This document shows, piece by piece, positions 1 to 5,933 of a DNA stretch of 5,933 bases. The notes beneath the pieces were generated by a model that was given only the letters and a program-made list of their open reading frames with translations, was not told the DNA's origin and made no database searches. The stretch's first letter is position 1. Every line of letters begins with the position of its first letter. The stretch comes from Kiritimatiellia bacterium. Its GTDB lineage: Bacteria > Verrucomicrobiota > Kiritimatiellia > SLAD01. The stretch covers positions 1 to 5,933 of the forward strand of contig SLCI01000169.1 of assembly GCA_007125875.1 (NCBI GenBank), in the 5' to 3' direction. Both the position numbers and the translations under genes were made by a program.

Positions 1-1240
1 CGACCATGCCGCGAATAGGGCCAATCCAGGTGGTGAACGGGTGGAGCTGAATGGTGAAGGGGACTTGTTCCGTTTCAAACAGCCCGGCTCTTGACCAAGC
101 CCCAACGGTATTCATTCCCCATTCCCGCATGCGTCCGATCGTGACCTCTATATGCTTGGACTCCCAGTCCGCACCGCCTCCGTACTTGCGACTCAAATTT
201 TGCTCATGAAAAAAGACCTCATCGCCCAGGTCATCGGGAAATAAGATCTCCCGGCCCGTGATGTGTGAGACGATCTTGTCGCCGACGGTATTGGCGCCTA
301 TCGACCAAAACAGATAGCCCTCCGGATCAATCAACCACCAGCGCCCATCAAGTTGCTCGACGCGAAAGAATCCTGACGCCTCGAGTTGGGGAGCATCTGT
401 ATACCCGCCGAAGCCGCTGCGTGCGGGACCAAAATCGCTAAATTCCGCTGCCCGTGCCAAATCCCTCTCGGCATCGGCGCGCAATTCTTTTTCGCTGATG
501 ACTTTGCCTTCCCAGTCCTGCCAACGTAATTGGCCAAACTTATCGACGGCCGGGAACTCGAGTCCGTCCAGTATGGCGGGATCCGACGTGTACGTCTCTG
601 TTCCGAAAGGATGGCTGAGCTGAATACGCTGTCCCGCCGAGGCTCCCGCCCAGTCGATCCGGACGCGAACGCGGGTGAAAAGGTCGTTCGCCACATATTC
701 CCAGTGACGATGATGACCGCCGGGCATCGCATATAAGTTGCCGAATGTTTGAACAAGCGGATGATTCGCTGGGAGGGCAGGCCGTGTTACGAGTACGTTC
801 AACAGCGCATCGATTTCTTCAGGTCGGAGAATGAATCGGCCTTCCAGCCGCACGGGCCAATCGCCGGTCTGTTCGCCTTGGCCGGACACGAGGACATCAA
901 GCGGCGCGTCAGAGGAATTATCCAGACGAACGCTCAGATGCACAAAGTCTGACAAGTCCAGCGGTTTGGCCTGCAGATCAAACGTCACTACGACGCGGCC
1001 GGTTCCTTCTTCCAGCACTAGCACGACATCGCTATAAGACTCGCGCAGGAGCGTTGCCTGTCCCGAAACATTAATCTCCACCTGTTCCTTCATTTCGGCA
1101 TCATTCGCTATTGCGGGCAAGCGAATACTGATCGTGCACATGCAGAGGAGCAAGATACGACTGGCGAGGCAACGATACTGGGCGCAGCATGCGGCGATCG
1201 CCGATCGTTGGGCTGGGGCATGGTACTTTTTTTCACACAT
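1..1240 (-). CDS. Secreted agarase-like glycoside hydrolase (GH50-like, clan GH-A), N-terminal 413 residues; 3' end outside window
   Basis: The frame is open without a stop from ATG 1240-1238 to the window edge, and reads as coherent protein throughout. Residues 1-45 look like a long signal peptide: a basic n-region (K4, K5, R12, R23, R28), a hydrophobic core from I29 and a likely cleavage after Ala-Ile-Ala45. Residues about 50-270 are beta-rich with no long helices and look like the N-terminal carbohydrate-binding-like domain of agarases; a GGHHRHWEY motif begins at 174. From 290 comes a recognisable barrel entry: FFRVEQLDGRWWLIDPEG (291-308), then FWSIGANTV (311-319), WGMNTVGAWS (374-383) and FTIQLHPFTTW (395-405). 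This arrangement matches GH50 beta-agarases and related planctomycete or verrucomicrobial 'agarase' proteins, from memory of the family. The two catalytic glutamates would lie beyond the window, so activity and substrate are inferred. The ATG overlaps the galM stop as TGATG. A GTG at 1243 is the only other upstream start before a stop. There is no good Shine-Dalgarno, which fits translational coupling. The coding call is firm; the GH50 assignment is moderate. Confidence 0.8.
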   Translation of the reverse strand, partial: MCEKKYHAPAQRSAIAACCAQYRCLASRILLLCMCTISIRLPAIANDAEMKEQVEINVSGQATLLRESYSDVVLVLEEGTGRVVVTFDLQAKPLDLSDFVHLSVRLDNSSDAPLDVLVSGQGEQTGDWPVRLEGRFILRPEEIDALLNVLVTRPALPANHPLVQTFGNLYAMPGGHHRHWEYVANDLFTRVRVRIDWAGASAGQRIQLSHPFGTETYTSDPAILDGLEFPAVDKFGQLRWQDWEGKVISEKELRADAERDLARAAEFSDFGPARSGFGGYTDAPQLEASGFFRVEQLDGRWWLIDPEGYLFWSIGANTVGDKIVSHITGREILFPDDLGDEVFFHEQNLSRKYGGGADWESKHIEVTIGRMREWGMNTVGAWSRAGLFETEQVPFTIQLHPFTTWIGPIRGMV

Positions 1241-2316
1241 CACGTGCTTTGTGACTCGCGTTTCGGTTCTTCAAATCGGTAGGTCGTCATGCTCTCAAAT
1301 ATTTCGCCGGGCTGTAGAATCGTGTTGGGAAAGTGCGCTTGATTCGGACTATCAGGGAAGTGTTGGGTTTCCAAGCAGAATCCAGCAAAGGGGTGATAGG
1401 GGTGCTGGCCTTTTCCAGTCAATCCAGCATGAAGCTGGTTTCCGGTGTAGAGTTGAACGCCGGGCTCAGTGCTGGAAACGATCATCTCACGTCCGCTCTG
1501 CGGGTCCTGCACGCGAGCCACCTCGCGAAGTTTATTGGCGTCCGCTGGGAATAGGCAGAACATGTGATCGTATCCGCCCGCGATACGAATCTGTTCGTCC
1601 TGTGACTGGATGCCATCGCCGATTCTGCGTGCCTTGCGGAAGTCGAAAGGCGTGCCGTCCACTGCCCGTCGTTCGCCAGTCGGGATTGATTGATCATCGA
1701 TGGGCAGAAACTCGTCAGCCGCAATCGTCAGTAGGTGATCGAGGCAATCGCCGGCATTGTGCCCATGCAGGTTGAAGTAGGCGTGATGCGTTAGATTGAC
1801 GGGAGTGGGGCGAGAGGTTTGTGCGCGATACTCGATTTGCAGTTCGTTCTCGTCGGTGAGGCGGTAGATCACGGTCACATCCAGTTGCCCGGGAAAGCCC
1901 TGATCGCCATCCGGACTGCTGCACTGTAGTTCCAGTTGGCCTACACCGGTGTTCGGGCCCTCTTCCCACAGCAGGCTGTTGAGCCCACGCAATCCACCGT
2001 GCAATGAATGGCCGCCGTGGTTAGCGGTTAAACGGTGGGTTTGGCCGTTCAGTGTGAAGCGGGCGTTTCGAATACGGTTGGCATAGCGACCGATCACTGA
2101 CCCGAAATAGGGCGAGTCCGCGTCGTACTCCTTCGCCGTATCATGTCCCAGTACGACATCGGTAGCACCTCCATCAAGACCCGGTAGCTGTAGCGAGAGC
2201 AGGGTGGCACCATGATTCATCACGGATATACGCAGTCCGTTTCGATTGGTCATCGTATAGCGAACCACCGGTTCGCCGCGGCAATTAAGTGAAAATGAAT
2301 CTCGCTCCAAAACCAA
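1240..2316 (-). CDS. galM: Aldose 1-epimerase (galactose mutarotase)
   Basis: Cytoplasmic mutarotase that interconverts beta- and alpha-D-galactose, supplying the alpha anomer that GalK needs. The protein is 358 residues, normal for the family, with no signal peptide. Visible motifs are NRIRNARF (80-87), NHGGHSLHGG (99-108), NLTHHAYFNL (174-183), GGYDHMF (247-253) and the strongly diagnostic GFCLETQHFPDSPNQ (312-326). By family knowledge the catalytic base is Glu316 and the acid His178, with His106 and Asp250 binding sugar. The start is unusual. An in-frame TGA at 2325-2323 leaves only TTG codons (2316 or 2310) upstream of the conserved N-terminal strand, and the next ATG (residue 22) would cut into it. 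A GAGG at 2324-2321 lies 4 nt from the first TTG and 10 nt from the second, so the exact start is uncertain by two codons. The gene follows galK by 52 nt, and its TGA overlaps the start of the agarase-like gene. The function is very secure. Confidence 0.96.
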   Translation of the reverse strand: MVLERDSFSLNCRGEPVVRYTMTNRNGLRISVMNHGATLLSLQLPGLDGGATDVVLGHDTAKEYDADSPYFGSVIGRYANRIRNARFTLNGQTHRLTANHGGHSLHGGLRGLNSLLWEEGPNTGVGQLELQCSSPDGDQGFPGQLDVTVIYRLTDENELQIEYRAQTSRPTPVNLTHHAYFNLHGHNAGDCLDHLLTIAADEFLPIDDQSIPTGERRAVDGTPFDFRKARRIGDGIQSQDEQIRIAGGYDHMFCLFPADANKLREVARVQDPQSGREMIVSSTEPGVQLYTGNQLHAGLTGKGQHPYHPFAGFCLETQHFPDSPNQAHFPNTILQPGEIFESMTTYRFEEPKRESQST

Positions 2317-2319
2317 AAA

Positions 2320-2324
2320 TCCTC
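2320..2324 (-). promoter_or_regulatory. Ribosome binding site of galM (GAGGA)
   Basis: GAGGA on the minus strand is the only purine-rich Shine-Dalgarno-like site in the 52-nt galK-galM gap. Counting from its GAGG core, it sits 4 nt before TTG 2316 and 10 nt before TTG 2310. Neither spacing is ideal, so it supports a TTG start without deciding which one is used. Confidence 0.55.
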
Positions 2325-2368
2325 AGATCAACTGCGTACCACGAAGTAGGGAGCCGTCATCTGTCTCT

Positions 2369-3514
2369 TTAGCTGTTAATGGGCACCGCACAGGCACCTG
2401 TTGAAGCACGGCATACATAAGCGGCGGGTTTTAATTGAGTGATCGATTGGTACGCGTATTGGACTGCCGTAACAAATTCACGGGCGCGCTCGGATTCGAC
2501 CAGCGCGACAGCGCAGCCACCAAAACCAGCACCCGTCATTCGGGCACCAAAGCAACCGGGATTGTTTTGGGATATATCGACCATAATATTCAGTTCATGA
2601 TTAGTGACTTCGAAATCATCTCGCAGACTGTTGTGGCTTTTGTTCATGAGTTGGCCTAAAGCGGTCGCATCCCCTTGCTTCATCGCCTCTGCGGCTTGCA
2701 AGGTTCGCTCATTCTCTGTAATCACATGGCGCGCCCGCCGGAGGGTTACCTCGGACAAGCGCGAGACCTTTTCAGCCAGTGCGGCGGAGTCGACATCGCG
2801 CAGCATCTTTGTGCCAAACAGGCCGGCTGCCTCTTCACATTGCTCTCGACGTTCATTATAGGCCGAGTCCACCAAGCCTCGGCGCGTGGCCGTATCGAGA
2901 ATTACAATAGATGTTCCGTTAGGTAAGGGCAGCGGGGTAGTTTCGAGGGAGCGACAGTCGATCAAGACGGCGTGATCTTCCTGGCCCACAGCGGAAATCA
3001 TTTGATCCATAATGCCGCAATTCACGCCGACCCACTGATTCTCAGCCTTTTGCGACAACTGCGCCATTTTAGGCGCGTCCCACGGAAAGCCGCTGACCGC
3101 TGCAAATGCGGCAGCCACGGCCAGTTCGTAGGAGGCCGATGAGGAAAGGCCTGCACCAAGTGGCACGTCGCAAATCGTCGTGCCTTCCCAGCCGGTCAGT
3201 TTGTAATCGGCTTCTTGGAGTGCCCACGCAACACTCTTGGGGTACTCTTGCCAGCCCTTATCTTTCTCGAGTTTATCGAGATCAAACGTGGTGGTTTGAT
3301 CGTGATCCATGGAGTGCAACACCACCAAGCGGTCCGTGCGAGGACGTAGTGCGATCCACGTATGCCGATTGATCGCTAGCGGCATCACAAATCCCTCATT
3401 GTAATCGGTGTGCTCGCCAATCAAGTTCACGCGGCCGGGCGCTTGAACCCGCGTAGATGGGGGAGCGCCAAAGCAGTTTTGGAACTCGGCGACGACTTTC
3501 TGTTGAAGGTTCAT
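2369..3514 (-). CDS. galK: Galactokinase
   Basis: GHMP-family kinase that phosphorylates alpha-D-galactose at C1 with ATP, the committed cytoplasmic step of the Leloir pathway. With the start at ATG 3514 it has 381 residues, matching bacterial GalK. The galactokinase signature GRVNLIGEHTDYN is at 27-39 (Arg28 matches the catalytic-site Arg, Glu34-His35-Asp37 the sugar-binding residues). The ATP-binding loop PLGAGLSSSAS is at 118-128, GVNCGIMDQ at 163-171 carries the catalytic Asp170, and the third GHMP motif MTGAGFGGCAV is at 326-336. Position 129 is Tyr where Leu or Ala is usual; Glu130 is kept. The frame stays open upstream to 3727 inside galE, but family alignment (MNLQQKVVAEF, then QAPGR) supports 3514. 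The gap to the galE stop is 7 nt. The only Shine-Dalgarno-like site is a weak AAGTGA at 3527-3522 that contains the galE TGA, so translation is probably coupled to galE. An ATG at 3541 is a less likely start. Confidence 0.97.
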   Translation of the reverse strand: MNLQQKVVAEFQNCFGAPPSTRVQAPGRVNLIGEHTDYNEGFVMPLAINRHTWIALRPRTDRLVVLHSMDHDQTTTFDLDKLEKDKGWQEYPKSVAWALQEADYKLTGWEGTTICDVPLGAGLSSSASYELAVAAAFAAVSGFPWDAPKMAQLSQKAENQWVGVNCGIMDQMISAVGQEDHAVLIDCRSLETTPLPLPNGTSIVILDTATRRGLVDSAYNERREQCEEAAGLFGTKMLRDVDSAALAEKVSRLSEVTLRRARHVITENERTLQAAEAMKQGDATALGQLMNKSHNSLRDDFEVTNHELNIMVDISQNNPGCFGARMTGAGFGGCAVALVESERAREFVTAVQYAYQSITQLKPAAYVCRASTGACAVPINS

Positions 3515-3521
3515 TGATTGT

Positions 3522-4502
3522 TCACTTGTCTTGATAGCCATCGGGATGCGCTTGATGCCAGCGCCACGCGCTCGCAATGATATCGCGCAGTTCAGGAAAA
3601 CGCGGTTGCCATCCCAGTTCTTTACGAATCTTTTCGCTGCCTGCGACCAGTATAGCAGGATCGCCGGCCCGGCGTGGAGCCACTTCGGCGGGAATCTCGT
3701 GTCCCGTAATTTCGCGTGCGGTATCAATCACCTGCTTGACGGAATAGCCCGCTCCGTTACCGAGATTATAGATGCAGTTCCCATTCTCGAGTGCGTCGAG
3801 TGCAAGGATGTGCGCTTGGGCCAAGTCAACGATGTGAATGTAGTCACGGACGCAGGTGCCGTCGATCGTGTCGTAGTCGTCTCCAAACATCTTCACGCTC
3901 TCGCGTTTGCCCAACGCCACCTGCAGTACGATCGGAATCAGATGCAGCTCGGGATCGTGGTCCTCGCCGCGTTCCTCTGATGCGCCAGCGGCATTGAAGT
4001 AGCGCAGGCAGGCATAGCGAATGCCGTAAATAGTCGAGTACCAATGCAACATTCGCTCAATGAAGTATTTCGATTCACCATAGGGGCTGCCCGGTATGAT
4101 GCGCTCGTCTTCCGTGATCGGAATGTTCTCCGGCTGATCGAACAGATTGGCGGTCGATGATAGAATAAATTTTGTGATGCCATGCTGGGCCATGGAGCTG
4201 AGTAGATTCAGCCCATTGACTACATTGTCGCCTAAATAGAGATCGGGATTTTGCATCGACTCGCCCACAAGCGATTTGGCGGCGAAGTGCATGATGGCGT
4301 CCGGTTTGTGTTCGCTCAGCACGCGATCGATGAAGGCACGATCGGATAAGTCGCCAACCTCCAACTGCGCATCGGGATGCACGGCGGCTGAATGACCGAG
4401 TGAGAGGTTGTCCAGTACCACGACCGTCTTGCCGGCCTTGATTAATTCTTCAACGGCAACGCTGCCGATATAACCGGCACCGCCGGTGACCAATATCTTC
4501 AT
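3522..4502 (-). CDS. galE: UDP-glucose 4-epimerase
   Basis: Extended short-chain dehydrogenase that interconverts UDP-galactose and UDP-glucose through bound NAD, closing the Leloir cycle and supplying UDP-galactose for glycans. The protein is 326 residues, slightly shorter than the 338-residue E. coli enzyme. The N-terminal Rossmann motif TGGAGYIG is at 6-13, the acidic strand end LDNLSLG at 30-36, GDLSD at 50-54 and HFAAKSLVGES at 72-82. The catalytic set is Ser116 in LSSTANLF, and Tyr141/Lys145 in SPYGESK. LRYFNAAGA (166-174), DGTCVRDYIHI (214-224) and YNLGNGAGYSV (245-255) are typical GalE. LSSTANLFDQPE replaces the SSSATVYG of enterobacterial GalE and marks a distinct subgroup. Leu285 aligns by eye with E. 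coli Tyr299, the residue that affects use of N-acetylated sugars. The start ATG has an excellent AAGGAGG six bases upstream. galT lies 54 nt upstream and galK 7 nt downstream. Confidence 0.97.
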   Translation of the reverse strand: MKILVTGGAGYIGSVAVEELIKAGKTVVVLDNLSLGHSAAVHPDAQLEVGDLSDRAFIDRVLSEHKPDAIMHFAAKSLVGESMQNPDLYLGDNVVNGLNLLSSMAQHGITKFILSSTANLFDQPENIPITEDERIIPGSPYGESKYFIERMLHWYSTIYGIRYACLRYFNAAGASEERGEDHDPELHLIPIVLQVALGKRESVKMFGDDYDTIDGTCVRDYIHIVDLAQAHILALDALENGNCIYNLGNGAGYSVKQVIDTAREITGHEIPAEVAPRRAGDPAILVAGSEKIRKELGWQPRFPELRDIIASAWRWHQAHPDGYQDK

Positions 4503-4508
4503 TCGATT

Positions 4509-4515
4509 CCTCCTT
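4509..4515 (-). promoter_or_regulatory. Strong ribosome binding site of galE (AAGGAGG)
   Basis: A near-perfect Shine-Dalgarno, AAGGAGG, six bases (AATCGA) before ATG 4502. It is the strongest ribosome binding site in the window and fixes the galE start. A GC-rich stem ends at 4517, one base upstream of it. Confidence 0.85.
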
Positions 4516-4516
4516 C

Positions 4517-4536
4517 GCGGCGTGAGAGTGCGCCGC
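4517..4536 (-). promoter_or_regulatory. GC-rich hairpin in the galT-galE gap
   Basis: The minus-strand RNA has GCGGCG (4536-4531), an 8-base loop CACTCTCA (4530-4523) and CGCCGC (4522-4517). This is a perfect six-base GC-only stem ending one base before the galE Shine-Dalgarno. No U-tract follows, so it is not a standard intrinsic terminator. It could protect the 5' end of a processed galEKM message or modulate access to the ribosome binding site. The inverted repeat is seen directly; any role is inferred. Confidence 0.4.
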
Positions 4537-4556
4537 TCTGTCCGTCTGTGATGATC

Positions 4557-5606
4557 TTAAGCCTGTTGCTTGTAATGGATGTCGGCGACCTGTCGGAGGC
4601 GGTCGGCGGCTTGTTCTGCCGTCAAATCGCGTTGTGCTTCCGCCAACATCTCATATCCCACCATAAATTTTTTCACCGTTGCCGAACGCAGCAGCGGTGG
4701 AAAGGCGTGGGCATGCAGTTGCCAGTGCTGGACATCTGCATCTGCCGCTCCGCCCATGGGCGCACCATGCCAACCCATGGAGTAGGGGAACGAACACTCA
4801 AATAAGTTGTCGTAACGGATCAATAGTTTCTTGAGAATCTCCGCCAAGCCCGCGCGTTCTTGATCTTGCAGATCCGGCATGCGCAAGACGTGGCGACGCG
4901 GCAACAGCAATGTTTCGAAAGGCCAGACGGCCCAGAAGGGGACGACGGCTAGCCAATGATCGTTTTCTTCCACAATCCGTTCCTGTTGCTGACACTCCAG
5001 GTTCAGGTAATCCAGCAGTAGGACCGACCCATGCTTTTCATAGTAGGCCCTTTGTTGCGCGTCCTCCTTGGCCGGTTCGTTCGGGAGCGAGTCGGTGGCC
5101 CAGATTTGCCCGTGCGGATGGGGATTGGAGCAGCCCATCACCGGTCCTTTGTTTTCGAATACCTGGACCCAACGATGGGTTTTCCCAAGGTCTGCGGTTT
5201 CTCTGGCCCAGAGGTTGATCACGCCGCGAATGGCGTCGAGCGACATCTCGGGCAAGGTTAGATTGTGTTGAGGGGAAAAGCAGATGACGCGGCAGGTTCC
5301 GCGCACGCCATCTGCCCGCAACAGGTCATTGCCGGCAAACCCCAGATCGCCCCCTTGCGGTAAAACCGCCGCGTAATCATTGGTAAAGACGAATGTCTCT
5401 GTGTAGTCCGGATTCCGCTCGCCGCCAGCTCGTTCGTTGCCCGGACAGAGATAGCATGACGGATCGTATGTCGGTCGATCATCGCCTCCTTGCTTTTCCT
5501 GTTGTCCCTGCCACGGGCGTTGAGTGCGATGCGGCGAAACCAGAATCCAGTCGCCGGTCAGCGCGTTATACCGCCGATGCGGTTGATTGAGATCATGCGT
5601 GTTCAT
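4557..5606 (-). CDS. galT: Galactose-1-phosphate uridylyltransferase
   Basis: HIT-superfamily nucleotidyltransferase that exchanges UMP between UDP-glucose and galactose-1-phosphate through a uridylyl-histidine intermediate; cytoplasmic. At 349 residues it has the length of E. coli-type (family 1) GalT. The zinc site CYLCPGNERAGGERNPDY begins at Cys51 and is completed by Cys54, His114 (SPQH) and His163. The active-site motif GCSNPHPHGQIWA (158-170) carries the nucleophile His165 and Gln167. The second metal site of E. coli GalT (Glu182, His281, His296, His298) appears conserved as Glu181, His280 (GWHGAP), His298 and His300 (LHAH). The C-terminal half contains FWAVWPFETLLLPRRH (224-239). The start at ATG 5606 has AGGAG six bases upstream, and that site overlaps the stop of the sulfatase gene. 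The gene is intact, with no sign of frameshift. It is the first complete gene of the gal cluster here, in the order T-E-K-M. Confidence 0.97.
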   Translation of the reverse strand: MNTHDLNQPHRRYNALTGDWILVSPHRTQRPWQGQQEKQGGDDRPTYDPSCYLCPGNERAGGERNPDYTETFVFTNDYAAVLPQGGDLGFAGNDLLRADGVRGTCRVICFSPQHNLTLPEMSLDAIRGVINLWARETADLGKTHRWVQVFENKGPVMGCSNPHPHGQIWATDSLPNEPAKEDAQQRAYYEKHGSVLLLDYLNLECQQQERIVEENDHWLAVVPFWAVWPFETLLLPRRHVLRMPDLQDQERAGLAEILKKLLIRYDNLFECSFPYSMGWHGAPMGGAADADVQHWQLHAHAFPPLLRSATVKKFMVGYEMLAEAQRDLTAEQAADRLRQVADIHYKQQA

Positions 5607-5612
5607 TCAATG

Positions 5613-5618
5613 CTCCTA
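5613..5618 (-). promoter_or_regulatory. Ribosome binding site of galT overlapping the sulfatase stop codon
   Basis: TAGGAG on the minus strand combines the TAG stop of the sulfatase (5618-5616) with the AGGAG Shine-Dalgarno of galT, which is six bases (CATTGA) from ATG 5606. Ribosomes finishing the sulfatase would end on the galT initiation site, so the two genes are very likely on one transcript and may be translationally coupled. Confidence 0.75.
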
Positions 5619-5933
5619 ACGGCGTACGGTCCACCCAGTGTCCCAACGACGCGGCGTGTGGATCTTCACCCACTCGGCAATTGCCGCCTGTAATTCCGTA
5701 ACCTTCTCAGGATGCTGCTCCGCGAGGTTTTCTGTTTCGCTGAGATCCTCTCGGAGGTTGAACAGCATCGGCCGCGTTTCGTTGTTAATTAACTTCCAGT
5801 TCCCTCGTCGGACCGTGGCATGCGCCGCGCGCATCCAGAACAATTGTTCATGGGGCGGGGCATCGATCTCGCCGGTCAAATGCGGAATCAAGTTCACGCC
5901 ATCGAATTCGCGATCATCAGGCAAAACGCCGCC
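5616..5933 (-). CDS. Sulfatase (type I, alkaline-phosphatase fold), C-terminal 105 residues; start outside window
   Basis: The frame is open to the window edge and starts here with GGVLPDDREFDGVNL. The apparent start at 5924 is a TTG encoding an internal leucine, so this is a fragment whose 5' end lies beyond base 5933. The last 105 residues carry the usual C-terminal signature of formylglycine-dependent sulfatases: FDGVNLIPHLTGE (10-22 of the fragment), a PHEQLFW segment, AVRKGDWKL-like ATVRRGNWKLI, and LFNLREDLSETENLAEQHP, followed by a helix and a short basic tail ending in Arg-Arg. The catalytic Cys/Ser motif and metal ligands are in the missing N-terminal part, so subfamily, substrate and secretion cannot be judged. 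Nine bases separate it from galT. With an agarase-like enzyme downstream, removal of sulfate from a galactan is the natural inference, though other sulfated glycans are possible. Confidence 0.9.
   Translation of the reverse strand, partial: GGVLPDDREFDGVNLIPHLTGEIDAPPHEQLFWMRAAHATVRRGNWKLINNETRPMLFNLREDLSETENLAEQHPEKVTELQAAIAEWVKIHTPRRWDTGWTVRR

Noticed and set aside
331..756. Minus-strand 141-codon ORF in the first kilobase
   Set aside because: It overlaps the agarase-like gene in another frame and reads as Arg/Ser/Pro-rich nonsense. The true frame here is the one open from 1240 to 1.
1186..1198. Lipoprotein signal (Ile-Ala-Ala-Cys, residues 15-18) in the agarase-like protein
   Set aside because: The Cys precedes the hydrophobic core and is not at its end, so it cannot be a normal lipobox. 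A standard cleavage after Ala45 fits better.
1134..1775. Plus-strand 213-codon ORF opposite galM
   Set aside because: It is antisense to the strongly conserved galM frame, its composition is rich in Arg, Cys and Trp with no domain-like pattern, and there is no ribosome site. It is a shadow ORF.
2317..2368. Regulatory hairpin in the galK-galM gap (CAGAT paired with ATCTG)
   Set aside because: It has only five paired bases across a loop of about 30 with mismatches next to it. That is expected by chance, and I see no promoter or terminator in this gap.
3515..3727. N-terminal extension of galK of up to 71 residues, upstream of ATG 3514
   Set aside because: It lies inside the 3' end of galE, has no ribosome site at its head, and the family begins at the MNLQQ-type N-terminus. 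The extra residues are a shadow of galE.
4517..4536. Intrinsic terminator between galT and galE
   Set aside because: The stem is followed by AAGGAGG and the galE start, with no run of U, so termination there is unlikely.
5616..5924. A stand-alone 102-residue small protein starting at 5924
   Set aside because: The 'start' is a TTG leucine codon in an open frame that continues to the window edge, and the sequence is plainly a sulfatase C-terminus, so it is a fragment and not a small gene.

Overview
All the coding capacity in this 5.9-kb window lies on the minus strand, so the genes are described from high to low coordinates. The order of transcription is: 3' end of a sulfatase (5933-5616), galT (5606-4557), galE (4502-3522), galK (3514-2369), galM (2316-1240), and the 5' end of a secreted agarase-like glycoside hydrolase (1240 to beyond base 1). 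The gaps are 9, 54, 7 and 52 nt, and the last junction is a stop/start overlap (TGATG). This is the layout of a single operon. No stretch longer than about 55 nt is non-coding. No RNA gene, mobile element, CRISPR array or convincing promoter or terminator is visible, so the promoter is presumably upstream of the sulfatase, outside the window.

The four central genes are a complete Leloir pathway. GalM converts beta-D-galactose to the alpha form, GalK phosphorylates it, GalT swaps it onto UDP using UDP-glucose, and GalE regenerates UDP-glucose. Every catalytic or metal-binding motif I looked for is present, so all four look functional. The flanking genes give the context. A sulfatase upstream and a signal-peptide-bearing protein resembling GH50 agarases (clan GH-A) downstream suggest that the galactose comes from a sulfated galactan of the agar, porphyran or carrageenan type. 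The inferred scheme is desulfation, exo- or endo-cleavage outside the cytoplasm, then Leloir catabolism of the released D-galactose.

The moderate GC content, the sulfatase-agarase pairing and the GalE subtype (SSTANLF in place of SSSATVYG) suggest a marine or aquatic polysaccharide degrader, perhaps of the Planctomycetes-Verrucomicrobia group. That assignment is inference from style and is not proven by any marker gene here.

The most interesting points are the physical coupling of a full Leloir operon to galactan-depolymerising genes, the hydrolase gene that runs off the window edge as a 413-codon open frame, the TTG start of galM, the translational-coupling arrangements at several junctions, and a GC-rich hairpin abutting the galE ribosome binding site.
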